A DNA stretch of 64,000 nucleotides from Amyloporia xantha. Taxonomy: Eukaryota; Basidiomycota; Agaricomycetes; Polyporales; Adustoporiaceae. The DNA lies in assembly GCA_036971615.1 (NCBI GenBank), contig JAYKKR010000003.1:2294001-2358000 (forward strand), read 5' to 3'. The translations under genes were made by a program, and so were the position numbers. Positions within the stretch are counted from its first letter, which is position 1. Each line of letters begins with the position of its first letter. The notes beneath the pieces were generated by a model. That model searched no databases. It saw only the letters and a program-made list of their open reading frames with translations, and was not told the origin of the DNA. This document shows positions 49,095 through 61,532 of the stretch, piece by piece.

Positions 49095-50648
49095 CTTCTG
49101 TACTTTATGAACATATGATTACGCTGTCGCAGGAGATCGAGACGATGTGGAAAAGCAGATTGACGAGCGCCTCGATCATATTCTTCATGAACCGATATAC
49201 GATGTTGGTCTGGAGCATTTCCAGCATAGTGCTGCAACTTCCATACACCAGGAACTCGCCAGCAGTATGTCCACCCGTTAGCTTCCTTGTCTCACGAACT
49301 AATTTCCGAACGCGATGATCAGAGGTCCCCTGACGTCTTTCAGCATCTAATGTTCCTCACTTACGACCTTTCTTGCAGATACGGAAGCACGCTCATGTTC
49401 TGGGGATCCTTGAATATTATATGGTATGGTGTATGGGCGGGTATGTAAGTGTCGGGGTTCATCCGTGCACATATGGTGAGGCGTTTTCCGTTTCAGGATT
49501 TGGCGCGCTTCGCGTGTACGCTGTGGGTGGCCGTAATTGGCCTTTAGCCATAATCACCCTCCTATTGGCCTTAGTGCCCGTGTGCACCAACGCGGTACGT
49601 CGGCATTCGCGTTCAGGCGTAATCTCGTTCCGACATTTTTCAACCTCAGTATACATACGCGATGACTTTACCTCAGTCGTCGAAGAAACTCAGTATACCC
49701 GGGGATGAGGTCCCCGCCTCTCTGTCGAACAAGTACGGCATGCACTAACTTTCAATCGATGGTTGTTCGAAGCTAACATCGCGCTAACAGACGTGGGTCC
49801 CATCGTCCACGAATGGAACATACCCTGAGGCTCATTTTGCAGTCGTGATCGTGACCCACGTATGCCTGATTTCTTCCGACGTTCTCGTCATTTGCGTGAC
49901 CTGGATGAGCATGCTCAAGTTGAAGAGAGCGGCAGGGTCGAACGCCCGTGTCGCTTCGCTCATAAGGTTGTTGGGCAGAGATGGTGCGTTAAAGTTTGAC
50001 GCAGTTCGCACATCAATCATTATACCTGTCTAACAATGTTGATGCGTCGAATGATCAGGCACACTACACTTCCTGTATGTCCGGCTGAAGATCGGCCAGG
50101 ATATGTCGGCTAACCTACAACCAGGATTGTCTTGCTCCTCAACTGCTTGCAGATGGGCCTCTGGGAAACTGATGTGAGTCACCGCCGTCGCGGAATTGAT
50201 CCGTGCGCTGAATCTGCTTCCCTTCTCCAAAGACTTCCAGCGTCGTCGCAGTTCTGATAACACCGTAGGTGGAATTGGATTTCCCGTGGCTTACTCATGC
50301 TAACTGCGGTCAAGACTATCGTCCATCATCGTTTCGAGGTTTCTCCTCGGTCTGCGGCAACTCCATCTTGGTCCCGGGGCCGAAAGCGACGCATCTGAAG
50401 ACCCGGCATCCTCGCTCTCAGGAGACATCGAGCTGTCCGAAAGCGAGCCATCCAGTGCGAGCATCAGTGCAGGCTACCTGTCCACGTTCGTCGGAAGCAT
50501 GGGGACCCCATTGAATGATCCTGCCTGGTCGCGCGTGTATCGGAGCCCAGCAGGAAGTCCAGAAGGCGCCAGTCAGGCGCATGCCAGTGGAAGCAATCCT
50601 CCAGCGGTTGTGAATACTGCGGAGGATATGAACGATACGCGGGTGTGA
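49095..50648 (+). CDS. DUF6533-type seven-helix membrane protein (copy 1)
   Basis: A fungal-specific integral membrane protein of unknown function, predicted seven helices. The first visible exon (49095-49264) carries the N-terminal DUF6533 signature: SVLYEHMITLSQEIETMWKS then FFMNRYTMLVWSI. Further supported exons are 49379-49440, 49497-49594 (GFGALRVYAVGGRNWPLAI), one from 49650, 49843-49983 (VIVTHVCLISSDVLVICVTW), 50059 to about 50079, and 50125-50173. A last frame holds RFLLGLRQLHLG and an acidic Ser-rich tail ending EDMNDTRV at 50648. The 5' exon, the junctions near 49700-49842 and those near 50174-50330 are unresolved, so either those introns are unusual or the gene is decaying. Copies 2 and 3 lie at 56777-58742 and 63535-64000. 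Confidence 0.65.
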
Positions 50649-51080
50649 AGACCGCCTCACGCTGCATCTAGAAGTTGCGCTGCGGGTGGGTCTGCTCCCA
50701 GTTTACGTGTAATGAGCGATGGTCGGCACCATGCGGAGAGTGTAACTGACACTTACCTGTATTGTATAGCTTGCCAGAAAGTACTGTATGAACGTAAATT
50801 TAGTTTTGGACAATCTCACCTACTGCGGGGAGGTTCCCGCGTTCCGTTTAGGCTACGTCTGCTACAATCATCTGATGCACATTGGAGTCAGGAGCACTTC
50901 ATCGTTTTGATGCCACCAGGCCTACCAAGTACTCGGCCTGTGCACTGCCTTGCGAAGTAGACAAGAAGTCCGGAGGTCAACACATCGTACATAGCATCTT
51001 TGCTCTTGATACATACACCTGATCATACAACACTACACTATGACAAAGCCTCATTCAAGTATCTCGAGGACGAATCCAGC
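50649..51080. other. Convergent 3' region, nothing recognised
   Basis: A spacer between DUF6533 copy 1 (+) and ADI1 (-), read toward each other. No motif is seen. Confidence 0.35.
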
Positions 51081-51834
51081 TCAAGCACCGACAGAGACGC
51101 CCTGAACGCTCTTGAGGTAATCTAACCTGTAAGGGTTGGTGTCGGTCTCGGAGCTGCGGTTGTACGCGATCCACTTTGGCTCGTCCTGACGACAGAGTAA
51201 ATATAAGTGCATCCGTAAAACCTGGCAGTCAATTAGGTATATTTGTACCTTGAAGAGACGCATGGTGCGCGACTTGTTGCCCATGTCAAGGGAGAAGCGG
51301 TGGTAGATACCGGCCGGGAGCACGATCATGTCGCCGGCGCTGAGATGCAGGCGGACCCAGGCGTCAGTCGCATGTTCTGCGTAGCGAAAGGCGATGGTTT
51401 AGATCCGGTGTCGCGTTGAAGGTACGGGTTCGAATGTATGACATACCACGGACGTCAAAGTAGCCGCTGCCTTCGATGATGAACCTGATCTCCTCATCCT
51501 CGTGCATGTGCCTACACGACCACACGTCCTTCAGCAAGCTACACTCACACACCCTTACCGGACGGGTCTGCACTCACTCGTGGTAGAACTTCTTCAAGTT
51601 GGACTCGTACTGGTCGCCCATGCCCTCCTTCGTGACGAGGCAGATATCGCGGTTGCGGTAACTGCGCTCGTCCGCGATCTTGTCGACCTGGCTCTCCCAC
51701 TCGCCGGCAGGGTCGACGGGGATGTGCCAGCGGAGGACGCCGAGCTTGTCAAGGGTCTCGTCGGACACAGCGTTGCCCGAGTCGTGGAGCAGGCGCTGGT
51801 CGCCGGGGAGATCGTCCATGAAGTATGCGCGCAT
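51081..51834 (-). CDS. ADI1: Acireductone dioxygenase (methionine salvage)
   Basis: A metal-dependent cupin enzyme that oxidises acireductone to formate and the keto acid precursor of methionine in the salvage of methylthioadenosine. The model is 184 aa in four exons (minus): 51834-51578, 51511-51447, 51376-51249 and 51185-51081. It starts MRAYFMDDLPGDQRLLHDSG. The metal-binding HMHEDEE block gives His87, His89 and Glu93, and the second ligand His133 lies in LPAGIYHRFS. The KKFYHEH context and RLFKDEPKWIAYNR are typical. All ligands are present and the length is normal. Confidence 0.95.
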
Positions 51835-53140
51835 GGTGTCGGTTCTGGTGGAAGTAAGATGTGGGATCGAACGGTACCTCGGGGTGCAGGTAGACGCGAC
51901 GCAGGCCCTTTTCTAGTCTCGGATGCGGGGGCTAATCACGCTGGTCATGGGGCCGCTTTCCACTAGCCTTTCCCCAGCTTGCGTCCACGTCGCCGGCCGC
52001 CGCGCTCTCCATTCCCACTCCCCGAGCGAGGCTATTTGTGCAGCGGTGTCGTGGACGGCCTGATAGGCCGATTCTGTCGAGCTGGATCCGAGCTTTCTTC
52101 ATGCCGGACGAGGAGCAGGATTGTCTCCGGCAGCGGTGTCGTGCCTCGTGCACTCTGCGGCTCCCCGCCGGCGACCCCTTGCATTCGCACCTTATAGCAC
52201 TGCTCGTTATGGACGTCTTCGGATCCTATATGGCCACCGTTGAATAGTACTTCTACTTCGAGGTCATACTTAGGCTGCCGTCGCTATTTTGGATCTTCCA
52301 ACGTCATCGAAGCTGCACCTACTATGCTCGAACATCCTGGAAAAAGGATACGAGGCTGGAGATCCTTGTCAAGTACTGCTGCGGAAAACATGTCCGGTTG
52401 TCCAGGGATGAGGTACGACTGTTTCCTTCCGTCAAGCTATCATCCTGTATTCAGCTAGAGCGGGGGCTTTTCCACACGAAATTTCGATAGACAATTCTAA
52501 AGGGGAGCCCTTGGGCTCTCAGCTATTCTTATCGAGTAAAGGTGCGTGAAACCTTGATGCAGAAATTTTTATTACGGCTTGTCAACACCGTTACCATGAT
52601 TGGCTGTTCTCTTGAAATGCCCATCCCTGCGATATCTGATTTGCAGATGCTGATATCGGACGGAGACACATGAGAGTGGACCGTGGCCGCTTCGCACTGT
52701 CGTTTCGACAAAACTTCCTGTGCAAAACGAGCTAAATTACTCCTGAACCCACATGCTTCCCGTCCGACGCGTTTGTGCGGATGCCGGTGTCGCCCATTCC
52801 GCATGGCTGCAACTGGCGATGGAGCCTTCATGGCCGAATGGATATGGGATTACGGCTCTCCGCAGGAGAGATTCCTCAACGCGGAGGACGCTATTCTTAG
52901 CTGCCGACGCAGGGATGGTTCCACTGTTCTCGGCATGGACGGCAGCATGAATATTCAACTTCTATCGGTGGGGAAAGGTCAAGCTGTGTACGTACAAGTT
53001 TGTGCTACAATGGCAGTGGTTTCCAACATGCGACGGGAATTACGACGTTGCATGCACGACGTGTTATAGAGAGTTCGAACTTCAAAGCTGGTATCCCGAG
53101 TAAAACTGAAGCAGTAAGGGCCGTGGCAACAGTCGACAGT
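51835..53140. other. Intergenic upstream of ADI1, nothing recognised
   Basis: The proximal part should contain the ADI1 promoter. The frame 52683-53069 (+) has no motif and overlaps a minus-strand frame; I consider both spurious. Confidence 0.35.
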
Positions 53141-53744
53141 CTACCGGATCTGTTGTGACTTAACAAGGTCCCGGACAACGCTCAATGTACGGGTAATCGT
53201 CTCCGTTCCCAGCTTCTCCTGCTCCTTCTCCTGCAGCTCTGCGTCCCCATCTACATCGAGCGGACCATTCGGCCCGAATGCGAATGTGACCGTCAAGAGG
53301 AGTTCGTCTTCGGGCGTAGTGCTGATCAAGTTCATGATGTATGCGATCTGCTCACCAGATTTCGGCGATGTCATCGTGAAGGTGACCTGTGCGCTCGCAG
53401 GAAGCGGATGAGCGCTGGATGCAACGCGATGGCGAACGCGAGAGAAACTGACCTGCCCGGGTGGGTAATACGCGACTTTCTCGTGCACGGGTTCTGTCCT
53501 GTCCTTGAAATACACCTCTCGTAGCAGGCCTGTTGGGTGCTCACTCAGGACCTTGCATGCGGAAATGATAGAGACAAAGGGACTAGAGGCGATCAGGGTG
53601 CGAGGGCGAGACAAATACTGTTGCAGTTGGTGCTTACACCGGATCGCGAGCTTTCTGCACAAGACCTTGGTATAACTGGGCCTTGGTGAGTCGTGGAGAC
53701 TGATCAGGGGGGTTGACCGGCATGCTGACGGCGGCGAAGCGCAT
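53141..53744 (-). CDS. AtaL-like SRPBCC (DUF1857) protein
   Basis: A small START/Bet v1-fold protein of the DUF1857 (AtaL-like) group, common in fungi and bacteria, probably binding a hydrophobic ligand; biochemical role unknown. The model is 160 aa in three exons (minus): 53744-53638, 53582-53453 and 53386-53141. It starts MRFAAVSMPVNPPDQSPRLT, then AQLYQGLVQKARDPVPFVSI, GLLREVYFKDRTEPVHEKVA and YYPPGQVTFTM. The N-terminal pattern (M-R-F-A...VNPP...L-T...Q-x-W/Y-x-GL) and REVxF fit the family. The 66 nt intron 53387-53452 is in frame, so an unspliced form would add 22 residues; the family alignment favours removal. Confidence 0.82.
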
Positions 53745-54797
53745 GATTTAGACGGTCGTGTTCTGTTACAGAGGGCGTCAGCGACATGTCTGCAAAAGAC
53801 CCGCGATGTGTGTTCGTGCTTACCTTTATTGACGTTCGGAATGAGATTGCGGTCTGACTTGACTGGTGAGTGTGGCTGAAATGTTGAATCTATGGGCATC
53901 CTGATAAGTAGAGACCTAACTCATCCATGGAGGCAGGCGTTCAAGCCGTCCGCCACGATCGCGGAGAGATCTTGATCGGCATCGAAGCCAGATTTCAACC
54001 CAGATCGCACGTGACTTTATCAGCCACTGCCAGCTCGCACGACACAGAGGGGATGGTGAATTTGAGACAGTAGACCTAGACACGCAGACGATATGTATGC
54101 TGAAGACGCTCTTCATAAATTAGTTTAAGGAGGCGCTGCATTTAGCGATATCTGGTCAGTTAACATTTTCATCGGGCGGCCTTTGCTGATGTCAATTGTG
54201 TTAGTATCATGCCCGCCGTGCATAATTTAGTATGTCAGGTCTGGACACCCTGTTACACATAAGAATATGCATGACCATTCACGGGAAGTGTTCTGGATAA
54301 CTCCGAGGCCGAGTGTGTGAGGGCTTCCTGTTTCAAGGATCTTCCAATGCTGACCGCAATCTGCTACATTGGTTGTCGGACGACTCGGCGAACGACTATG
54401 GGTTCATAACACTTCAATGTGCCTATAATACCCATGCATCTCGGTTCATAATGCGTCTAGGGTGTCTGACGTACAGAGACCGATCCATTGCACTCCTCGA
54501 ACTAAATGGGCGATCTTGGTCAAACTGAAGCCATCCGACAATGCTAATTCTAGCACGCGATCCTATCACGCTGATCAGTGCACCTGGTGCTGGATGATAG
54601 GGCGCTGGCTGATTGAAGTGACTTTACTGATCAGAAATCAGTGATGGCTTTGTGTTTCTGTGCTTATAATGTCGACGTTCGCCCAGTAAGATCGACACAG
54701 CGTCTTGTCTTTTCTTCTCCAGCGAACAGGCCTCTATTGCAACACCTGTATTGCAACAACCTCAGCGCCTAGCGAACCACATCTCACCATCACAGAC
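53745..54797. promoter_or_regulatory. Divergent intergenic region between AtaL-like and GNAT genes
   Basis: About 1 kb containing the promoters of two genes read away from each other. No exon, repeat or RNA gene is recognised. Confidence 0.35.
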
Positions 54798-55834
54798 ATG
54801 GTGCCTTCGAACGTTACTATTGTTCAGGTGGAGAAGCCCTCAGGTAAGTGTTCCATGCCACATCTTTCTGACTTATCTGAACCCTCAATTATGCAGAAGA
54901 GTTACTTGAGGACGCAGTTCAACTCTTCCTCAAACCTTTCGAGCAACGGTTGGTATTTGGCATGAATCATTGAGGTTCGGAGGCTGATCTCTGGACGAAC
55001 CATAGATCCCGCGAATCTTTCGATAACAGGAGGGAACCTGAAACTCCTGCCAGATCTTATTCGTGCTATGGTGAAGGCCACAGCACTCATATCGGGTGAG
55101 ATGTACGTTGCAAAGGATGAGAGTGGTACCCTTGTGGGATACACACTCTGGATACCACCGGGTCGGGTCCTCTTTGACTCGTGCGTGATACTCTTCGGTG
55201 GCTAGAATATCACGTCTTGAAAATCGCTTCAGAGAAGATCAGCGACAACTCGGTCTTTACAAATTCATGGAGAAACTCACTGACGAAGGCAAAGATTATT
55301 TCAAGACGGCTGTAGGTTCCCTTCCTGGGAAGGAACTTCCATGCCTTATGACATCGTCTTTTAGCTAGGTGTTGAGTTCCCCAAGTTTGTGGACGAGTCG
55401 TTCGGTATACCTCAGGCAGGGATCGGTTTCAGGGGTTCGTAAATCGCATTATTCACCTCCATTTTATAGGCCGAGAAGAATTGCTATTGGTGCAATTTTG
55501 CGATGATCAAAGAAGACTATCAAAATAAGGGACTGGCGACTGCGATGTTTAGCATGGTTTACGATAAGGTCCTTTTCAACCCCAGTGCGGATGTTTCCGA
55601 GCTTACATGAGGTTCTAGGCAAAGGAGACCGGAGCAGTTATGGCACTCGCAACGAGTGAGGAGACGTCGGTGAGCACTGGATCTCGGCGTCTGCATTCCA
55701 GGATGACCCATACGTCTACCTCCCAGTCCGATATATACCAGAAGATGGGATTCACGTTGAAGGGACACAAGATGATGCCTTCGCCGTGGAAAGACTGGCC
55801 ATCGTATGTGCTTTTGAAGTACACAGCTGCGTAG
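54798..55834 (+). CDS. GNAT-family N-acetyltransferase
   Basis: An acetyl-CoA-dependent N-acetyltransferase of the GNAT fold; substrate unknown. The model is 227 aa in eight exons: 54798-54843, 54897-54948, 54983-55180, 55233-55311, 55365-55415, 55470-55568, 55619-55669 and 55727-55834. The N-terminal part has EELLEDAVQLFLKPFEQR. Beta-strand GEMYVAKDESGTLVGYTLWI precedes a helical insertion, and the acetyl-CoA site is in CNFAMIKEDYQNKGLATAMF, matching the usual V-x-P-x-x-Q/R-x-x-G-x-G/A. The C-terminal YQKMGFTLKGHKM is the typical (Y)xKxGF motif. The intron after 55415 must use a GC donor (CAG/GCAGGG) to keep phase. The intron 34 nt long at 54949-54982 is unusually short, so that junction is less certain. 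Confidence 0.82.
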
Positions 55835-56776
55835 CCGAAGGTTCCAGTAGGGCGCTTCACACAGGAATTATCGCCTCATCAGCTATGAAAGCAATCGGGT
55901 CTTTCCACATTCCGTTCATTTAAGCGGCCGTAGGTGGAAATGGAAGCAGTCCACCATTATATCTATGTTTCTCATTGCCTCTGCATTGCATGGGTGGCTT
56001 CACCGCGTAATAAGGCACGCAAACAATCGATAACAGGTATTTTGAGCTCTCCATCCAGCGGTAGCGATCTTCTCGAAAAGTGCCATATAATACTATGGCG
56101 ATAGAGAGACTTCGTACAGGTTATCATGATTCTGATGCTGATCGATTTACCAATGTACATGCTGAAATTGCTTTGTCGCTTTGTTCGATTGGCACTGCCC
56201 GACTATGGGGCTGTGCACATCCAGTTTTGTGAATTTACCTCCAATGCCGTATGACGGGTGCGTTGTATCTTGTCCTGCCAGCGTGTTTAAATGCACTTAT
56301 TCAATTGAAACTTGCAAGTTCGGGACCGTCAATATGCATGAAAACGATTCGGCATCTATTACTCGGATCCCGCCCCCTGAATAGAAGAAAAGAAGGTGTC
56401 ACTATTGGGAGGCAACCCATGGACTGTGTGAAACTACCTTCTAAGCAACTAATTATGGGTACTTCCAATCTCTGGCCACTCTACTCAGTGTGATGGGTGG
56501 TCGGATTGGCGCGGTTGCTGTTTCTTTGTTTTTGATCGGTCCACAGTTCTGATTGCATAGCCTACCCGGTTCTGCATGGCGCCGCGGTGGTATCGGTTTG
56601 CGAGTTCTGCTATAAGTGTCGCATGCCGACAACCTCCATCTGACATCGAGGCTAGCCAAAGGACCACCCATTTCTGTGAAGTACTCCGACATCGGCGACA
56701 GGTAGGCTGCCCATGGATGCTTCAGAGGCGGTAGTCACAATGGAATCCTTGTTGAGCTTATTATTGTCTCCGCTAA
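55835..56776. other. Intergenic, nothing recognised
   Basis: This is the 3' flank of the GNAT gene and probable promoter of DUF6533 copy 2. The ATG near 56716 opens a short frame that does not connect to the next exon. Confidence 0.3.
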
Positions 56777-58742
56777 TGTGTCGACGCTGATATTCCCACT
56801 CAACACGGCAGCGATGTTTCAAATTACTGTGCTATAGCGACGTCTGGTGAGTGCCCCCACAGTCGAGAGGGAGTTGTGCACACTCTTCACTGAAATCGGA
56901 TTTTCACTCTAGTTCTCTTGTTGTACGAATACACTATCACTTTAGAAGATGAAATCAGTTTAATCTGGGAGCGCAAGTGGTCGTTTGCCATGATTATATT
57001 TTATACAAATCGATGGGTCGGTATCGCATGGAGTGTCATCAACATAGCAACAGTCCTGCCTATTCATACAATGGTGGTGAGTGACATGTCAACGCGACAC
57101 TGAAACGTCCTGATCAATATATATCCTCAGACGTGAGTTCTCTCTTGCATCGTTATCTTTAGGACGCATTCCGATCATGATCCTTCATAGCTGTCGGGGT
57201 TTAACTATAGCCACGAATGTGTTCGCCTGCATGACTTTTGGCATCTGCGCAGGTACGTTCAATTGACGTTCGGTGACAGTCAAGCTCAGAGATATATTCC
57301 ATCATCACAGCATTCTCGGCCCTTCGTGTGTATGCCATTAGCGGGCATGAATGGCGAGTAACCAGTTTGACTTTTGTTCTTGGGTTGGTGCCAGTCGGGA
57401 CAAACTTGGTATGTGATATGCGATCTCATCCGACCAGGTTAAACCTGTCGTGGGCTAAACAGAACAAACTATTCACAGTTCATGACCGCCATTGAATCAT
57501 TTGGTTTTGCTATTATTCCTGGCTCATACATGTTCTGCGGAGTGGCAACCAATTTGTCAAATTGGACATCAGATATGTGCGTGAGAATATCTATGGTGCG
57601 ACATCTGGTTGTTGACGATGATCGATGATCCCTCGAGCAGACGTAATTATTGCAAGTCTATATACTGAATGACTACTAATTGCGCCTTCATCCCTCAAGT
57701 GGCCATTGTCACTCGATCTTGCGCTATTGGTTGTGACTTCGTAGTTCTACTTGTAACTTGGCTCCAAACAAGTCGACTGTGTGGATCCACCAATCGATGG
57801 CGTATAGCTTTGTCGCTCAAAGCAGTTCTTCGCAGGGACGGTATGGACATTATTTGCAAATCCTACACCGTCTAGTAATGCTTATGGACATCTTTTTAAT
57901 TAGGATCCTGTTACTTCATGTATGACCTGACCATGTTTCTGCTACGATGCAGACTCCAATTTGACATGGTCTCAGGTTACTGCTCATACTGAACATACTA
58001 GATATAATTCTCTACGTCGTCGATGTGAGTCATAACTCACGACTCGAATAGGTTTCTGCTAAAAGAATAATCTTATCGAGCCTAACTTTGACGATATCAT
58101 GACTTTCCTGATTCCGTGAGTGTTGGATTCGTCACGTTCTGTTCCAGATATCGACATACCTTCAGGATGACATCTATTCTGATAACTCGTTGCATTCTGA
58201 ACCTCCGGCACGTCAGCCGCACCGCAACTGATTCTCACATGGACGACCTATTACATATTTGCCTAGCGGATATCGTGCAGCAGCAGCGACAGTCGCATAT
58301 GGAAGATGATACATTCCACTCCACTCTAGGCTCGCCAAGTACGGGTCGAGAAACCAAGGATGTCTTCACCTATGGTCTTACCTCGCGAGCGAATGCATCA
58401 TCCTCTCGATTGTCAGCGGGAGGTAATGATACATGGAAACAGGAAATTTGGCAAATGTATGACGCTGGTGATGTTTCCCCGGAGGCGGAGAGAAGTCCTG
58501 TCCGACTTACTGCACGGGAAAATTCTGGAATTTGGTTGGCGAGTGGTATGTGGACAAATCGATTCTTACCGAGCCATTCGTCTAAGTGGGTTTCTCAGGC
58601 TTGCATCACACTTGATGATCATCATCATTATCGCCTCAGGCCTTTATCATTCCGTGAAACTTGTCTTGAAGGATATGCTGGCTCTGTTTTTCGTGTACTT
58701 TTATTGGTTTTATTTTTATCAATTCAGAATGGCTATGACTAG
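56777..58742 (+). CDS. DUF6533-type seven-helix membrane protein (copy 2)
   Basis: The same fungal membrane family as 49095-50648. The first visible exon (open from 56777, donor at 56846) ends NYCAIATS and splices to 56913, giving the DUF6533 block VLLYEYTITLEDEISLIWER then FYTNRWVGIAWSV. Later helices read AAFSALRVYAISGHEWRVTS, FMTAIESFGFAIIPGSYMFC, VAIVTRSCAIGCDFVVLLVT and LLILNILDIILYVVD. The last long exon starts near 58148 with MTSILITRCILNLRHV, followed by a His/Asp/Ser-rich cytosolic tail. The same MTSILITRCILNLR begins the last exon of copy 3, so these two are close paralogs. The start codon lies in an unresolved upstream exon; the stop at 58742 assumes no further intron. Confidence 0.7.
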
Positions 58743-59138
58743 AATAAGCGGAATCGCTGACACACCAAATCATAGAACACATTATCCAAATGAAGCTGTA
58801 TCGTTGTATTCGACGACGTGTACTAGATACTTTCATCGGGTTTCCCAACGCCGTATATACAGAGCCGTTACCCCTACCAGGATGTACCACATGCAAGACC
58901 GTGACGGAGCTCTCCACCAATTGACTTTTGTCCCACATGGTCCTTTAAACACGCAATCACGCCAGACTCGATCTATTTAACTTTGATCGCGGCGCCTACG
59001 GACGTTTTAGTGCATCATGCAACCCTGAAGGAATCCGCAGGTCGTATAAGCATGAGCTACTATAGCTGGCATTTCCCTTGCCCCTTCATTCTGGAGTCAG
59101 GACAACTACCACTGCTGTAGCTGAATACTTTGGCCCAA
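58743..59138. other. Intergenic between DUF6533 copy 2 and AKR copy 1
   Basis: About 400 bp. It should contain the promoter of the first aldo/keto reductase. No separate feature is seen. Confidence 0.35.
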
Positions 59139-60475
59139 ATGTCCTTGAGTCTAGCCTCTTCGATCCGCCTTTCCTCAGGTACGCATTCGAATTGATATGA
59201 GCCTTGGCTCCACACACGACACAGAACTGCTGCATGCATGATTTCTAGGATACCATATGCCCCTCTTGGGCTTGGGGGTATCCGGGAGTGAAGATTGTGT
59301 GTCTGCCTGCATTGCAGCTCTGAAGCATGGCTACAGGTGCGTGTCCTGAGGACGTTTTCTCTCTTGAGCTCTCTATCTCTCGTAAATGCATCCTGACGCA
59401 TCCTCCGGACGCCTAGGCACATTGATTCTGCGCGCCACTATCAGAATGAGGCTGAAGTCGGACAAGCCGTACGTGAAAGCAGTATACCTCGGGGCGAAGT
59501 CTTCGTCAGTACGTAGCATCTCTTCCGGAAGCACTCTCCCAGCCGCTCCACATCTGACATTGTCATTCCCTGTTCGTGTTCATCTTCTTCCGGCGTGATG
59601 TGATGGCTACTTGATCCTGTCTGTCCACAAAGCTACCAAGGTCATGTCTACCGAACATGGCTACAACAACGCTCTGAACGCGGTGGACGACTCGCTTCAG
59701 CGGTTTGGACTCGGTTCGTGACCCAGTGCCTACCATTGGTGCCCACCGCCAAACAGGGCTGATCCTTGGTCGCGCCCAGACTATCTGGACCTCTACCTCA
59801 TACACAGTGCTCTCTCGGGAAAGACCGAACGGCTAGAGACATGGAAGGCGCTTCTAAAGGCGAAAGAGGCTGGCAAGGTCAAGTCGGTCGGTGTCTCGAA
59901 CTATGGTGTCAAGCACCTCGAGGAGATCCGGGAAGCGGGATTGGAGACTCCGTCGATCAATCAGATCGAGGTTAGCTCCTTCTCCACTATATGGGGTACG
60001 TTCATAGCTTGACTGACTGCCCACCAAGCTCCATCCTTTCTGCCAGCAGAAACCCATCGTCGAGTACTGCAAGAAGAATGGCATCATGATCCAGGCTTAC
60101 TGCCCGCTTGTCCGTGGCCGGTTAAGTGACCCGGTCCTTCAGGAAGTCGCACAGAAGGTATGCAGGACTGTCCGATAGCGCTGCACTCTTATTCACAACA
60201 ACTGTGCAGTATAAGAAAGATGTCGCGCAGATTCTGGTTCGGTGGTCCCTGCAGCATGGGTGCGTTGTGCCAGTCTCCGGTTATGCTCCTGGACTAATGT
60301 AGGCGTGACGCCATGCAGGTATAGCCCGCTCCCCAAGTCCTCCCAGCCGGCGCGCATCGTCTCCAATGCGAACCTGTACGACTTCGAAGTCTCAGGCGAG
60401 GACATGGCGAAGATCGACGCGCTCGATATGGGCAAGGATGGCGCCATTAGCTGGAACCCTGTCAATGCGGAATGA
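59139..60475 (+). CDS. Aldo/keto reductase, tandem copy 1
   Basis: An NADPH-dependent aldo/keto reductase, cytosolic, that reduces carbonyl substrates (identity unknown). The model is 275 aa in eight exons: 59139-59178, 59249-59336, 59417-59508, 59633-59713, 59780-59970, 60029-60157, 60210-60259 and 60319-60475. The catalytic tetrad is visible: Asp46 and Tyr51 in [11 protein letters not shown], Lys76 in FVTTKV, and His109 in [21 protein letters not shown] and the cofactor block [19 protein letters not shown] are typical of AKR family enzymes. The N-terminus is short ([20 protein letters not shown]). Exon lengths are identical to those of copy 2 at 61533-63117, so the two arose by tandem duplication. 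Confidence 0.93.
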
Positions 60476-61532
60476 TTGGTTGATTCGCAGAACCTGAATG
60501 GTGTATCAGACGTCACAACGACAGGTAAGGGAACAGACGTGATACTCTCGTCGCCGAGCATAAGCTACAATGATTCGTAGATCTGACCAGACTCTAGTGC
60601 AACAAACAATTGCAGGATTGTCCCCGCAATGAAGCGAAATGTCAATCCCAAGTAGGGCACAGGGTGGGGATGGCGACCAGAGCGTCATTACAACAGTCTG
60701 CAGACCAGAAAGGAGCGTTGCTACGATCGTTAAATGCTACACTTAAGTATGATTCAACTCTTCGAATTCGTCATAACACATAAACGACTGTATTCCGTTC
60801 GAATTAAGGCCACTGGTCCCCCGGCCGATTTCGACCTTTGGGGCGGTAGCATCATTACCTTCGATACAAGTCTTCTATGATTGGCAGAAATGAAGTGGTT
60901 GAATATAGCTGAAAGAGCTCGAAATACAAAGAAGTTGGACCTCTTGGGCCACGAACAAGTTGCGATGCACATCGCCAGAGACGTCGTCCGAAGTAAAGCC
61001 TCTGCCTGGAGATTTTGTTCTGTGTAGCCAAGTTCTAGATATCGTTGCCAACTGGCCCTACCGCTGAGGACTTTCGGTGGGACATTAGTGTCAAGGCGTA
61101 TGTATGGAGATAGTGAAGCGTCTTTCATAGCGCTGAACGTTAACCGACACAGAAGTTGCTCTGCTGCCAGCATGGCGGTCCTTATGTATACCCTCCTGAC
61201 AGCTTGAAAACATTCCGGTTTCAAAGAACTTATCTCTGCTATCGTCGATAGGGAACATATCTGCGTCCTTGAATGACCTCTGTGAGAACTAGAACCGCAG
61301 CTTGCATGACTCATGCTTGAATCTTACTAATTATTCGAGGAAGAATGTTAACTCGGGTTCGATGAGAACTAATACTACAGTACTTCAGGCATGCAGAGCC
61401 TGTTGGAGTTTGGCAGTGGCATGATCCACATATTCGGATTTATAAGCCTACACTATGGGTCACGTCAGAGGCTGTCTTGAATCTGCGGGATTTTCATCTT
61501 GTCGCATCCACCACAACCACTGTACGTTGAAC
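60476..61532. other. Spacer between the tandem AKR genes
   Basis: About 1 kb. A 186-codon minus-strand frame (61314-60754) is present but shows no motif and no promoter-like context; I leave it unassigned. The spacer should hold the copy 2 promoter. Confidence 0.35.

Noticed and set aside
60754..61314. 186-codon minus-strand frame between the AKR genes
   Set aside because: No recognisable domain, no splice-linked neighbours, and it lies in an intergenic spacer. Not called as a gene.
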